Origin: Flavobacteriaceae bacterium
Lineage (GTDB): Bacteria; Bacteroidota; Bacteroidia; Flavobacteriales; Flavobacteriaceae
Direction: 5' to 3'
DNA length: 34,303 bases
NCBI GenBank assembly: GCA_018623655.1
Contig: JAAZVG010000003.1
Span: 1-34,303 of the forward strand
This document shows positions 25,167 through 31,960 of the stretch, in pieces; the stretch's first letter is position 1; every line of letters starts with the position of its first letter. A program made the position numbers and the translations under genes. The notes under the pieces are model-generated. The model was not told where the DNA came from. It made no database searches and saw nothing but the letters and a program-made list of their open reading frames with translations.

Positions 25167-25913
25167 TTATAAAACTTTTGCTTCTTTGTGTAATAATTCG
25201 ATTAACTGATCAATATTGGCTTCATCTACTAGAGTTATCGCCCCCTTTGAATCAGGTTTTTCAAACGACAGGTCTTCGGTTAATGTTTCAAGACTGGAGG
25301 GTGTAATTATTTCAAGAGGTTTGGTTCTAGCAGACATAATGCCTCTCATATTGGGTATTTTCAGGTCACTTTCTTCAACTAAGCCTTTTTGAGCACCAAC
25401 AACCAGTGGGAGTTGAGTTTCTAAGGTCTCACTTCCGCCATCGATTTCTCTAGTTGCAGTAGCCTTGTTGCCATCGACAGTTAGACTAGTACAGGTATTA
25501 ATAAAGGCGAAGTTGCAATGGTTCGCAATTAATCCTGGTACCATATTGCCGTTGTAATCAATGGATTCTCGCCCGCAAATGACTAGATCGTAATGTTCTG
25601 TTTTGATATGCTCGCTAAGCGTGTTGGCAACTAAGAAACCATCTAACGGGTGGGTGTTTATACGAAATGCTTTATCAGCGCCGATTGCTAAGGCTTTTCT
25701 CATAATCGGTTCAACACTTGCCTCGCCTACGGTTGCTATATGCACTTCTGCACCTTGTTGTTCTTTGAACCATACGGCACGCGTAAGACCGAACTCGTCA
25801 TTGGGATTAATTACAAATTGAACCCCACCGGTGTCAAAAGACTTTTGATCTGCGGTAAAGTTAATTTTTGAAGTAGTGTCGGGAACGGCACTTATACAAA
25901 CGAGAATTTTCAT
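25167..25913 (-). CDS. etfB: Electron transfer flavoprotein subunit beta
   Basis: Partner of EtfA, binding AMP. The 248-residue protein has the N-terminal MKILVCISAVPDT and the segment VICGRESIDYNGNMVPGLIA typical of the family. The frame is open up to 25934, but that ATG lies inside the -7 box TATCTTTG (25939-25932, - strand); the ATG at 25913 is the real start, with a leader of about 15 bases. It heads the etfB-etfA-bfn-nupC-thyA-folA run, which has gaps of 36 bases or less and is probably one operon. Confidence 0.95.
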   Translation of the reverse strand: MKILVCISAVPDTTSKINFTADQKSFDTGGVQFVINPNDEFGLTRAVWFKEQQGAEVHIATVGEASVEPIMRKALAIGADKAFRINTHPLDGFLVANTLSEHIKTEHYDLVICGRESIDYNGNMVPGLIANHCNFAFINTCTSLTVDGNKATATREIDGGSETLETQLPLVVGAQKGLVEESDLKIPNMRGIMSARTKPLEIITPSSLETLTEDLSFEKPDSKGAITLVDEANIDQLIELLHKEAKVL

Positions 25914-25931
25914 GCGATTTATGACTTTCTT

Positions 25932-25939
25932 CAAAGATA
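25932..25939 (-). promoter_or_regulatory. Putative -7 box (TATCTTTG) of the etfB operon
   Basis: Perfect TAnnTTTG on the - strand, about 18 bases before the etfB ATG at 25913. The -33 element is weak. It diverges from the pdhB promoter, with about 75 AT-rich bases between the two boxes. Confidence 0.6.
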
Positions 25940-26015
25940 CTTAAAAGTTCAAAATACTATGCATGCATAATAAATTTATTACGCATTTCTAAGCTTTATT
26001 AAGCGTGAAAAGTTT

Positions 26016-26023
26016 TAAATTTG
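26016..26023 (+). promoter_or_regulatory. Putative -7 box (TAAATTTG) of pdhB
   Basis: Perfect TAnnTTTG followed by C. It falls within the longest possible frame (GTG at 26005), so the translated part must start later, at the ATG at 26047, with a leader of about 20 bases. Confidence 0.65.
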
Positions 26024-26046
26024 CGCCTCAAGAACAAACGAAATCA

Positions 26047-27027
26047 ATGAAAACGATTCAATTTAGAGAGGCGATTGCCGAAGCGATGACTGAAGAGATG
26101 CGTCGTGATGAGAGTATCTATTTGATGGGTGAAGAGGTTGCCGAGTACAACGGTGCCTATAAAGCTTCTAAAGGAATGCTCGATGAATTTGGACCTAAGC
26201 GAGTGATTGATACGCCTATTTCTGAAATGGGATTTGCTGGCATTGGGGTAGGTTCTGCCATGAATGGAAACCGTCCGATTATTGAGTTCATGACCTTTAA
26301 CTTTTCGCTCGTAGGTATCGATCAGATCATTAATAATGCTGCTAAGATGCGTCAGATGTCTGGTGGACAATTTAATATCCCGATCGTTTTTAGAGGTCCT
26401 ACAGCTTCTGCCGGTCAATTAGCTGCGACTCACTCTCAGGCATTTGAGAGTTGGTATGCGAACTGTCCTGGTCTTAAGGTGGTGGTTCCTTCGAATCCTG
26501 CCGATGCAAAAGGATTATTAAAGTCTGCAATTCGAGATGAGGATCCTGTAATTTTTATGGAATCTGAGCAGATGTATGGAGATAAAGGTGAAGTGCCAGA
26601 AGGAGAGTACCTTATCCCATTAGGAGTCGCGGATATTAAGAGAGAAGGAACAGATGTGACTCTGGTTTCTTTTGGTAAGATTATCAAAGAGGCCTACAAG
26701 GCTGCAGACCGTCTCGCTGAAGAGGGAATCTCGGTGGAGGTTATCGATCTTAGAACGATCCGACCAATGGATCACGCTACCATAATTAATTCGGTTAAGA
26801 AGACGAATCGTTTAGTGATTTTAGAAGAAGCTTGGCCATTTGGTAATATAGCAACTGAAATCATTTATCAAGTTCAAGATCAAGCCTTTGACTACCTTGA
26901 TGCCCCAATAGTTAAATTAAATACTGCTGACACCCCTGCACCTTATTCCCCGGTTCTTTTGAAAGAATGGTTGCCGAATGAAGACGATGTGGTAAAGGCT
27001 GTAAAAAAGGTTCTTTATAGAAACTAA
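26047..27027 (+). CDS. pdhB: Pyruvate dehydrogenase E1 component, beta subunit
   Basis: Beta subunit of the thiamine-diphosphate E1 enzyme that decarboxylates pyruvate and loads the acetyl group on E2 lipoyl arms. The 326-residue protein has the N-terminal FREAIAEAMTEEM, the ThDP-contacting Glu region GEEVAEYNGAYKASKGML, and DTPISEMGFAGIGVGSAM. The C-terminal transketolase domain has VIDLRTIRPMD and EEAWPFGNIATEI. The alpha subunit and E2/E3 are not adjacent, as is common in Flavobacteria. The branched-chain oxoacid enzyme is a close relative, but the pyruvate type is the better fit. Own promoter and terminator. Confidence 0.93.
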   Translation: MKTIQFREAIAEAMTEEMRRDESIYLMGEEVAEYNGAYKASKGMLDEFGPKRVIDTPISEMGFAGIGVGSAMNGNRPIIEFMTFNFSLVGIDQIINNAAKMRQMSGGQFNIPIVFRGPTASAGQLAATHSQAFESWYANCPGLKVVVPSNPADAKGLLKSAIRDEDPVIFMESEQMYGDKGEVPEGEYLIPLGVADIKREGTDVTLVSFGKIIKEAYKAADRLAEEGISVEVIDLRTIRPMDHATIINSVKKTNRLVILEEAWPFGNIATEIIYQVQDQAFDYLDAPIVKLNTADTPAPYSPVLLKEWLPNEDDVVKAVKKVLYRN

Positions 27028-27046
27028 TTCAATCATTTGATCGTAA

Positions 27047-27090
27047 TAAAACCTGCTCCCTATTTCTAATGAATAGAAAGCGGGTTTTTT
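27047..27090 (+). terminator. Intrinsic terminator of pdhB
   Basis: AAACC-T-GCT, CC mismatch, CTATT pairs back with AATAG, AA, AGC-G-GGTTT around a 7-base loop, then a T-run. The stem is about 14 pairs including one wobble. The remaining bases up to 27149 hold no gene. Confidence 0.85.
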
Positions 27091-27149
27091 AAATACTTCG
27101 AATTGGCGATTCGTTGACAATTCGTTCTTATCATATAGGTAGTTTTTAC

Positions 27150-27157
27150 TACTTTTG
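27150..27157 (+). promoter_or_regulatory. Putative -7 box (TACTTTTG) of hppA
   Basis: Perfect TAnnTTTG followed by C, giving a leader of about 33 AT-rich bases. Just upstream, GTAGT and ACTAC form a small inverted repeat around TTTT that touches the box; it could be an operator or chance. Confidence 0.6.
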
Positions 27158-27196
27158 CCCGCATTAACCAATATTATTTAATTAATCATAATTAAT

Positions 27197-29569
27197 ATGG
27201 AGGCATTAATACCTTATTTATGGGCTTTCGGAATCGTAGGCCTGATCTATGTGTTTGTGAAAAACGCCTGGGTTTCGAAACAAGAAGTAGGAGATGAAAA
27301 AATGGCACGTATTGCCAAGAATATTGCCGATGGTGCAATGTCATTCCTAAAAGCTGAGTACAAGATTTTATCAGTGTTTGTCGCTGCTGTTGCCGTTCTT
27401 CTCTTTTTTAAAGGACAGAATGAAGCAGGATCAAACGGTTTAGTTGCCGTGTCATTTATCGTTGGTGCGATTTGTTCTGCACTTGCTGGATTTATTGGGA
27501 TGCGTGTTGCTACTAAAGCAAATGTTAGAACCACTAACGCTGCTCGTACATCACTTCCCAAAGCACTTGAAGTAGCATTTGCAGGAGGTTCTGTAATGGG
27601 GCTTGGTGTTGTTGGTTTAGGAGTAGCAGGTTTAGGAATTCTATTCACAGTATACAGTGCTCAAGGTTGGGGAATTGATGAGGTACTTAACGTTCTTTCA
27701 GGATTCTCACTCGGAGCTTCTTCTATCGCATTATTCGCCCGTGTTGGTGGTGGTATTTACACTAAAGCTGCTGACGTTGGAGCTGACCTTGTAGGTAAAG
27801 TTGAAGCAGGTATTCCTGAAGACCACCCTCTTAACCCTGCTACGATTGCAGATAACGTCGGTGATAATGTAGGTGATGTAGCTGGTATGGGAGCTGACCT
27901 TTTTGAGTCTTATGTTGGTTCGATTATTGGTACAATGGTATTAGGTGCTGCATTTGCAGACGGGGATGATTTTGCAAGTTCTTTTAATGGGTTAGGCGCA
28001 GTATACCTTCCATTAGCTCTTGCCGCTGCCGGTATCATTATGTCAATTATCGGTACATTCTTCGTAAGAGTAAAAGAAGGAGGAAATCCTCAAACAGCTC
28101 TTAATCTTGGTGAATTTGGTTCAGCAGGTTTGATGCTTGTTGTTTCATACTTCTTAATCAATGAAATGTTGCCTGAGTCTTGGGTTTTTGAATCAACAAC
28201 GTATACCTCTATGGGTGTATTTTGGGCAACTATTGCAGGTCTTGTAGCTGGTCTTCTTGTAGGTAAGGTTACAGAATACTATACAGGTACAGGTACGAAG
28301 CCGGTAAATTCAATTGTCCGTCAATCTGAAACAGGTTCAGCAACTAACATCATTGCTGGTTTAGGAGTGGGTATGATGTCGACTGCTATTCCAATTATTT
28401 TAATTGCTGCCGCGATCTTAGTTTCACATCATTTTGCCGGTCTTTACGGTATAGCAATTGCTGCAGTAGGTATGCTTGCTAATACAGGGATTCAGCTAGC
28501 TGTCGATGCTTATGGTCCTATTTCAGACAACGCAGGTGGAATCGCCGAGATGGCTGAACTTCCTTCTGAAGTTCGTGAGCGTACCGATACCCTTGATGCT
28601 GTTGGTAATACTACCGCCGCTATTGGTAAAGGTTTTGCGATTGCTTCGGCTGCACTTACAGCATTAGCGTTATTCGCTGCCTTTATGCAAACAGCAAAAG
28701 TTAAGGCAATTGACGTCTCTGAGCCTACAATTATGGCAGGCCTTTTAGTTGGAGCTATGCTTCCGTTTGTATTCTCTGCACTTTCTATGAATGCAGTAGG
28801 TCGTGCGGCTATGGCGATGATCGAAGAAGTTCGTCGTCAATTTAAAGATATTCCCGCTCTAAAAGCGGCATTAGAAGTAATGCGCAAGTACGATTCAGAT
28901 CTTTCAAAAGCTTCTGCTGCGGATCGTAAGGTTTTCGATGCTGCTGACGGTGTTGCTGAATACGATAAGTGTGTTGCGATTTCTACTCAGGCATCTATCA
29001 AAGAAATGGTTATGCCAGGTCTACTAGCGATAATCGTTCCTGTTCTTGTAGGATTTTTAGGAGGAGCTGAAATGCTTGGGGGTCTTCTTGCGGGGGTTAC
29101 TGCCTCTGGAGTTCTAATGGCAATCTTCCAGTCAAATGCAGGTGGCGCTTGGGATAACGCCAAAAAAACGATCGAAAGTGAAGGCCGAAAGGGTAGTGAT
29201 GCTCACAAAGCCGCTGTTGTTGGTGATACAGTAGGTGATCCATTTAAGGATACCTCTGGGCCATCATTAAATATTCTTCTGAAATTAATGTCTGTTGTGG
29301 CACTTGTAATTGCGCCGAGCTTGGTTAATCCAACAGAAACTGCTTACGCTGAAGCTGCAACTGCACAAGAGGTTCGAAAAGAAATTTCTGTAAATGTTCA
29401 GACTTCTTCTGAAGAAGGAGTTGAGGTTTCAGTGATTACTTCAGAGACTACTAATGGAGAAACAACTACTACTGAAGTAGCTTATGCTGGGTCTGATCTT
29501 GATGAGGTTATGAAAGAGGTTAGAGCGAATCATCCAGAGGTTACTATTAAAAAACATACTCAGGAGTAA
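27197..29569 (+). CDS. hppA: K+-dependent, ion-pumping membrane pyrophosphatase
   Basis: Integral membrane pyrophosphatase that uses pyrophosphate hydrolysis to pump Na+ and/or H+. The 790-residue protein has about 16 membrane segments, the substrate motifs DVGADLVGKVE (193-203) and DNVGDNVGD (219-227), and a third Asp-rich motif near GDTVGDPFKDTSGPS. GNTTAAIGKG (470-479) has Ala at the site where K+-independent forms have Lys, so it should be K+-stimulated. Glu237 in GADLFESY matches the glutamate of Na+-pumping forms (Thermotoga Glu246); H+ or dual pumping is not excluded. After the last membrane segment there is a polar tail of about 65 residues (about 726-790), rich in Thr, Glu and Val. 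Confidence 0.95.
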   Translation: MEALIPYLWAFGIVGLIYVFVKNAWVSKQEVGDEKMARIAKNIADGAMSFLKAEYKILSVFVAAVAVLLFFKGQNEAGSNGLVAVSFIVGAICSALAGFIGMRVATKANVRTTNAARTSLPKALEVAFAGGSVMGLGVVGLGVAGLGILFTVYSAQGWGIDEVLNVLSGFSLGASSIALFARVGGGIYTKAADVGADLVGKVEAGIPEDHPLNPATIADNVGDNVGDVAGMGADLFESYVGSIIGTMVLGAAFADGDDFASSFNGLGAVYLPLALAAAGIIMSIIGTFFVRVKEGGNPQTALNLGEFGSAGLMLVVSYFLINEMLPESWVFESTTYTSMGVFWATIAGLVAGLLVGKVTEYYTGTGTKPVNSIVRQSETGSATNIIAGLGVGMMSTAIPIILIAAAILVSHHFAGLYGIAIAAVGMLANTGIQLAVDAYGPISDNAGGIAEMAELPSEVRERTDTLDAVGNTTAAIGKGFAIASAALTALALFAAFMQTAKVKAIDVSEPTIMAGLLVGAMLPFVFSALSMNAVGRAAMAMIEEVRRQFKDIPALKAALEVMRKYDSDLSKASAADRKVFDAADGVAEYDKCVAISTQASIKEMVMPGLLAIIVPVLVGFLGGAEMLGGLLAGVTASGVLMAIFQSNAGGAWDNAKKTIESEGRKGSDAHKAAVVGDTVGDPFKDTSGPSLNILLKLMSVVALVIAPSLVNPTETAYAEAATAQEVRKEISVNVQTSSEEGVEVSVITSETTNGETTTTEVAYAGSDLDEVMKEVRANHPEVTIKKHTQE

Positions 29570-29589
29570 GAGATTTGATTATAGCCTGT

Positions 29590-29625
29590 AAAAAAGCCTG
29601 CTAATCTTAGCAGGCTTTTTTATTT
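29590..29625 (+). terminator. Intrinsic terminator of hppA, possibly bidirectional
   Basis: AAAAAGCCTGCT pairs perfectly with AGCAGGCTTTTT around AATCTT, with A's before and T's after. It could also stop transcription of the convergent deoxynucleoside kinase gene. Confidence 0.9.
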
Positions 29626-29647
29626 ATTAATAACGGTAAACCAAGTT

Positions 29648-30262
29648 TTAGAATAGGCCGTTGAGTTCTGCATCGATTCGATTTACAATACTTCCAAGGT
29701 CTTCTGGCTTATCTACAAAATCTAAATCATCAACATCGAAAATAAGCAGTTTACCTTTATCGTATCCCTTTATCCAATCTTCATATCGCTCATTAAGACG
29801 ATTCAAATAATCAATTGAAATTCCGTTTTCGTAAGAACGACCTCTCTTGTGGATTTGTTTCACTAGGTTAGGAATTGAACTTCTTAGGTAGATTAGCAAA
29901 TCAGGTGGTGCAACAAAAGATTCCATTAAATCAAATAAACTCTTATAGTTTTCAAAGTCGCGCCCAGTCATTAGACCCATATCATGCAAGTTCGGTGCAA
30001 AGATGAAAGCATCCTCGTAGATTGTGCGATCTTGAATGACACTTTTTCCACTTTCTCGAATTGCCGAGATTTGTTTGAATCTAGTATTCAAAAAGTAAAT
30101 CTGTAAATTAAAGCTCCAACGTTCCATTTTGGTGTAGAAATCGTCTAGATAAGGATTGGTAATTACCTCCTCAAACTGCGGTTCCCATTTAAAATGCTTA
30201 GCAAGTAGACTCGTAAGTGTAGTTTTTCCGGCTCCAATATTACCGGCGATAGCAATATGCAT
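29648..30262 (-). CDS. Deoxynucleoside kinase
   Basis: Phosphorylates deoxynucleosides for DNA-precursor salvage. The 204-residue protein has P-loop GNIGAGKT (7-14), Glu31 as probable catalytic base, the base-contacting Gln54 in FNLQIYFL, DRTIYED (78-84) and lid KRGRSYE (139-145). All key residues are present, unlike the kinase half of the FolK fusion at 2180-3352, so this is the canonical enzyme of the two. Which deoxynucleoside it prefers (A, G, C or T) cannot be told. It diverges from metK across about 210 bases; no clear promoter box is seen for it. Confidence 0.92.
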   Translation of the reverse strand: MHIAIAGNIGAGKTTLTSLLAKHFKWEPQFEEVITNPYLDDFYTKMERWSFNLQIYFLNTRFKQISAIRESGKSVIQDRTIYEDAFIFAPNLHDMGLMTGRDFENYKSLFDLMESFVAPPDLLIYLRSSIPNLVKQIHKRGRSYENGISIDYLNRLNERYEDWIKGYDKGKLLIFDVDDLDFVDKPEDLGSIVNRIDAELNGLF

Positions 30263-30333
30263 CCTGTTTTTATTTTTTGGAAATGAACCTCAAGATAAGA
30301 ATATCTTTCCTGTTTAGTGTTATAAAATAAGTG

Positions 30334-30341
30334 TACTTTTG
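30334..30341 (+). promoter_or_regulatory. Putative -7 box (TACTTTTG) of metK
   Basis: Perfect TAnnTTTG. Transcription would start near 30346, just before the riboswitch pseudoknot, giving a leader of about 130 bases. The -33 site is only TTT at about the right distance. Confidence 0.65.
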
Positions 30342-30351
30342 TAGTCTATTT

Positions 30352-30400
30352 GAGGAAAAATTTGAACTGATTGCAACCTCTTAAAAAATGCTAAAGCAGT
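30352..30400 (+). ncRNA. SAM-II-type riboswitch aptamer upstream of metK
   Basis: An H-type pseudoknot can be drawn. P1 is GAGG (30352-30355) with CCTC (30377-30380). P2 is ACTG (30366-30369) plus GCA (30373-30375), pairing with TGC (30389-30391) plus CAGT (30397-30400). The order P1, loop, P2, P1', loop, P2' is that of SAM-II. Conserved core pieces as I recall them from the class are present in place: ATTTG in loop 1, TTGCA before P1', TTAAA in loop 3, and GCTAAA at 30390-30395. The downstream gene makes SAM, which fits feedback. The aptamer begins within a few bases of the predicted transcription start. Confidence 0.85.
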
Positions 30401-30475
30401 ATTCGTGTCTAAATAGCCCGTAGTGCTCTAGCTTCTTTTTCGGTTTTGTAATCTTCTGAATTAAAGAGACGAATT
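30401..30475 (+). promoter_or_regulatory. Probable expression platform of the metK riboswitch
   Basis: Bases 30383-30400 (loop-3 A-run plus the P2' strand) can pair with 30422-30439 in 14 of 18 positions, including GCTA with TAGC and AGCA with TGCT. This excludes the aptamer fold. If SAM holds the aptamer, the freed TTCTTT (30433-30438) can pair with AAAGAG (30463-30468), 7 bases before the metK ATG. The model gives less metK translation at high SAM. Pairings are read from sequence; the mechanism is inference. Confidence 0.45.
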
Positions 30476-31747
30476 ATGTCATATTTATTTACATCAGAGT
30501 CGGTTAGTGAAGGACATCCTGACAAGATCGCCGATCAAATTAGCGATGCGCTATTAGATCACTTTTTGGCTTTTGATTCGCAAAGTAAGGTAGCTTGTGA
30601 AACACTTGTAACTACAGGTCAGGTGGTTTTGGCAGGCGAGGTGAAAAGCTCAACCTATTTAGATGTTCAATCGATAGCGCGTGGGGTAGTTAATAAGATC
30701 GGGTATACCAAAGGTGAATACATGTTTAGTGGTGATTCGTGCGGTGTTATCTCTCTTATTCATGAACAGAGTCAAGACATTAATAGAGGTGTTGATCGAA
30801 GCGCTCCAGAATCTCAAGGTGCAGGCGATCAAGGCATGATGTTCGGGTACGCGACTTCTGAAACTGAAGAGTATATGCCCCTGGCTCTTGTTATCTCACA
30901 TGAGATCTTAAAGGTACTTGCTGAATACCGTCGTGCTGCACATGAAGATTCGTCTAAACCGATGAATTATTTGCGCCCAGACGCGAAAGCTCAAGTCACT
31001 TTGCAGTATAACGACAACAATCAGCCGGAGCGAATTGACACCATCGTAGTATCTACCCAACATGACCCTTTTGACAATGAGCAAAACATGCTTAATCAGA
31101 TACGTACTGACATTGTCAATTACGTAATACCAGAAGTTAAGCAGAGAATGAGTGCTACGGTTCAGGCATTATTTACCGATGAAATCAACTATCACGTGAA
31201 CCCTACTGGTAAATTTGTTATTGGAGGTCCGCATGGTGACACCGGGTTAACGGGTCGTAAGATTATCGTTGATACTTACGGAGGTAAAGGCGCCCATGGT
31301 GGTGGAGCTTTTTCAGGAAAAGATCCTTCAAAAGTGGATCGATCTGCAGCCTATGCAGCACGGCATATTGCAAAGAATCTAGTAGCTGCAGGTGTAGCTT
31401 CTGAAGTACTTGTTCAATTGAGTTATGCTATTGGAGTGGCAGAACCTACCTCGGTGTTTATCGATACCTATGGAACGAATGCTACATCGTTTAGCGACGC
31501 AGAAATAGCTCAGAAAGTTTCAGAACGCTTTGATCTTACTCCATACGGAATAGAGACGCGGTTAAAGCTTCGTAATCCGATTTACAGCGAGACGGCCTCT
31601 TACGGTCATATGGGTAGAACTCCAAGGAAAGTGGTAAAGATCTTTGAATCACCATATAACGGTAAAGTTGCCCGTGAAGTTGAACTATTTACGTGGGAGA
31701 AACTTGATTTTATTGAATCCATGAAAGCGGTTTTTTTCGATAGTTAA
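30476..31747 (+). CDS. metK: S-adenosylmethionine synthetase
   Basis: Makes SAM from methionine and ATP. The 423-residue protein has GHPDK (13-17), the ATP-binding GAGDQG (115-120) and the P-loop-like GGGAFSGKD (275-283). It ends about 40 residues longer than E. coli MetK, as in Bacteroidota. Preceded by the SAM-II-type element. A weak hairpin, GGTTT/AAACC (31795-31809), followed by TTTT, is the only terminator candidate after it. Confidence 0.97.
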   Translation: MSYLFTSESVSEGHPDKIADQISDALLDHFLAFDSQSKVACETLVTTGQVVLAGEVKSSTYLDVQSIARGVVNKIGYTKGEYMFSGDSCGVISLIHEQSQDINRGVDRSAPESQGAGDQGMMFGYATSETEEYMPLALVISHEILKVLAEYRRAAHEDSSKPMNYLRPDAKAQVTLQYNDNNQPERIDTIVVSTQHDPFDNEQNMLNQIRTDIVNYVIPEVKQRMSATVQALFTDEINYHVNPTGKFVIGGPHGDTGLTGRKIIVDTYGGKGAHGGGAFSGKDPSKVDRSAAYAARHIAKNLVAAGVASEVLVQLSYAIGVAEPTSVFIDTYGTNATSFSDAEIAQKVSERFDLTPYGIETRLKLRNPIYSETASYGHMGRTPRKVVKIFESPYNGKVAREVELFTWEKLDFIESMKAVFFDS

Positions 31748-31787
31748 AAATCGAATCATTTCACCCTTTTTTGAATTATTTTGCTCC

Positions 31788-31795
31788 TATGTTTG
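31788..31795 (+). promoter_or_regulatory. Putative -7 box (TATGTTTG) of the Phe/Tyr operon leader
   Basis: Perfect TAnnTTTG, placing transcription start near 31800, about 35 bases before the leader peptide ATG. A TTG lies only 14 bases upstream, closer than usual; a TTT is at 18. The box overlaps the weak hairpin at 31795-31809. Confidence 0.5.
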
Positions 31796-31833
31796 GTTTT
31801 TACTAAACCTTTTCTGTAATTAGCGCCGTTATT

Positions 31834-31896
31834 ATGAACAAGACACGCTTTTATAACGACTTTACTTACTTTAACTATTATCAGTTAGAGAGGTAG
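31834..31896 (+). CDS. Phe/Tyr-rich leader peptide of the pheA operon
   Basis: A 20-codon frame, MNKTRFYNDFTYFNYYQLER, ending in TAG at 31894-31896. Seven residues are aromatic: Phe at 6, 10 and 13 (all TTT) and Tyr at 7, 12, 15 and 16. It lies 64 bases before pheA, and a terminator sits between them. The composition matches the products of the operon (Phe by PheA, Tyr by TyrA), the hallmark of an attenuation leader such as E. coli pheL. Its codons 7-9 form one arm of a stem with bases after the stop. The peptide itself probably has no function; ribosome speed on it is the signal. Confidence 0.85.
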   Translation: MNKTRFYNDFTYFNYYQLER

Positions 31897-31960
31897 GGGC
31901 TTGTCGTTATTTAACGTATCATTATATTAAAGTCCCGTTTTTCGGGACTTTTTTGTTTTT
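31853..31960 (+). promoter_or_regulatory. Attenuator of the pheA-aminotransferase-tyrA operon
   Basis: Three mutually exclusive elements. Protector: ATAACGAC (31853-31860, inside the leader frame) pairs perfectly with GTCGTTAT (31903-31910). Antiterminator: GGGGCTT (31896-31902, starting at the last base of the leader stop codon) pairs with AAGTCCC (31930-31936), 7 pairs with one G-U. Terminator: AAAGTCCCG with CGGGACTTT. The antiterminator crosses the protector and uses the left arm of the terminator. A ribosome stalled at Phe/Tyr codons masks the protector arm and permits the antiterminator; a ribosome reaching the stop covers GGGGCTT and lets the terminator form. Confidence 0.8.
31929..31960 (+). 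terminator. Attenuation terminator directly before pheA
   Basis: AAAGTCCCG (31929-31937), loop TTTTT, CGGGACTTT (31943-31951), then a T-rich tract interrupted by one G up to 31960. The pheA ATG starts at 31961. It lies between leader peptide and structural genes, so it acts inside the operon, not at an operon end. Confidence 0.9.

Noticed and set aside
26005..26046. Upstream GTG extension of pdhB
   Set aside because: The extension contains the perfect -7 box at 26016-26023, and the family N terminus begins at the ATG at 26047.
26044..26418. Open - strand frame of 124 codons opposite pdhB, and similar antisense frames in tig, nupC and hppA
   Set aside because: They are antisense shadows of strongly supported genes, with no start signal, motif or family resemblance.
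30282..30331. Small frame starting ATGAACCTC between the deoxynucleoside kinase and metK
   Set aside because: It lies upstream of the metK promoter box, has no recognisable content, and is no longer than expected by chance.
30388..30423. Short 11-codon frame (ATG at 30388) inside the metK leader that could be read as a leader peptide
   Set aside because: It contains no second Met codon, lies inside the pseudoknot core, and has no terminator after it. The riboswitch explains the region better.
31791..31815. Hairpin GGTTT/AAACC followed by TTTT after metK as a terminator
   Set aside because: Only 5 AT-rich pairs, and it overlaps the promoter box of the Phe/Tyr leader. Possible but too weak to list as a feature.
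31748..31960. T-box or other tRNA/ligand-sensing leader before pheA
   Set aside because: No T-box sequence or specifier stem is seen. The aromatic leader peptide and nested stems explain the region fully.
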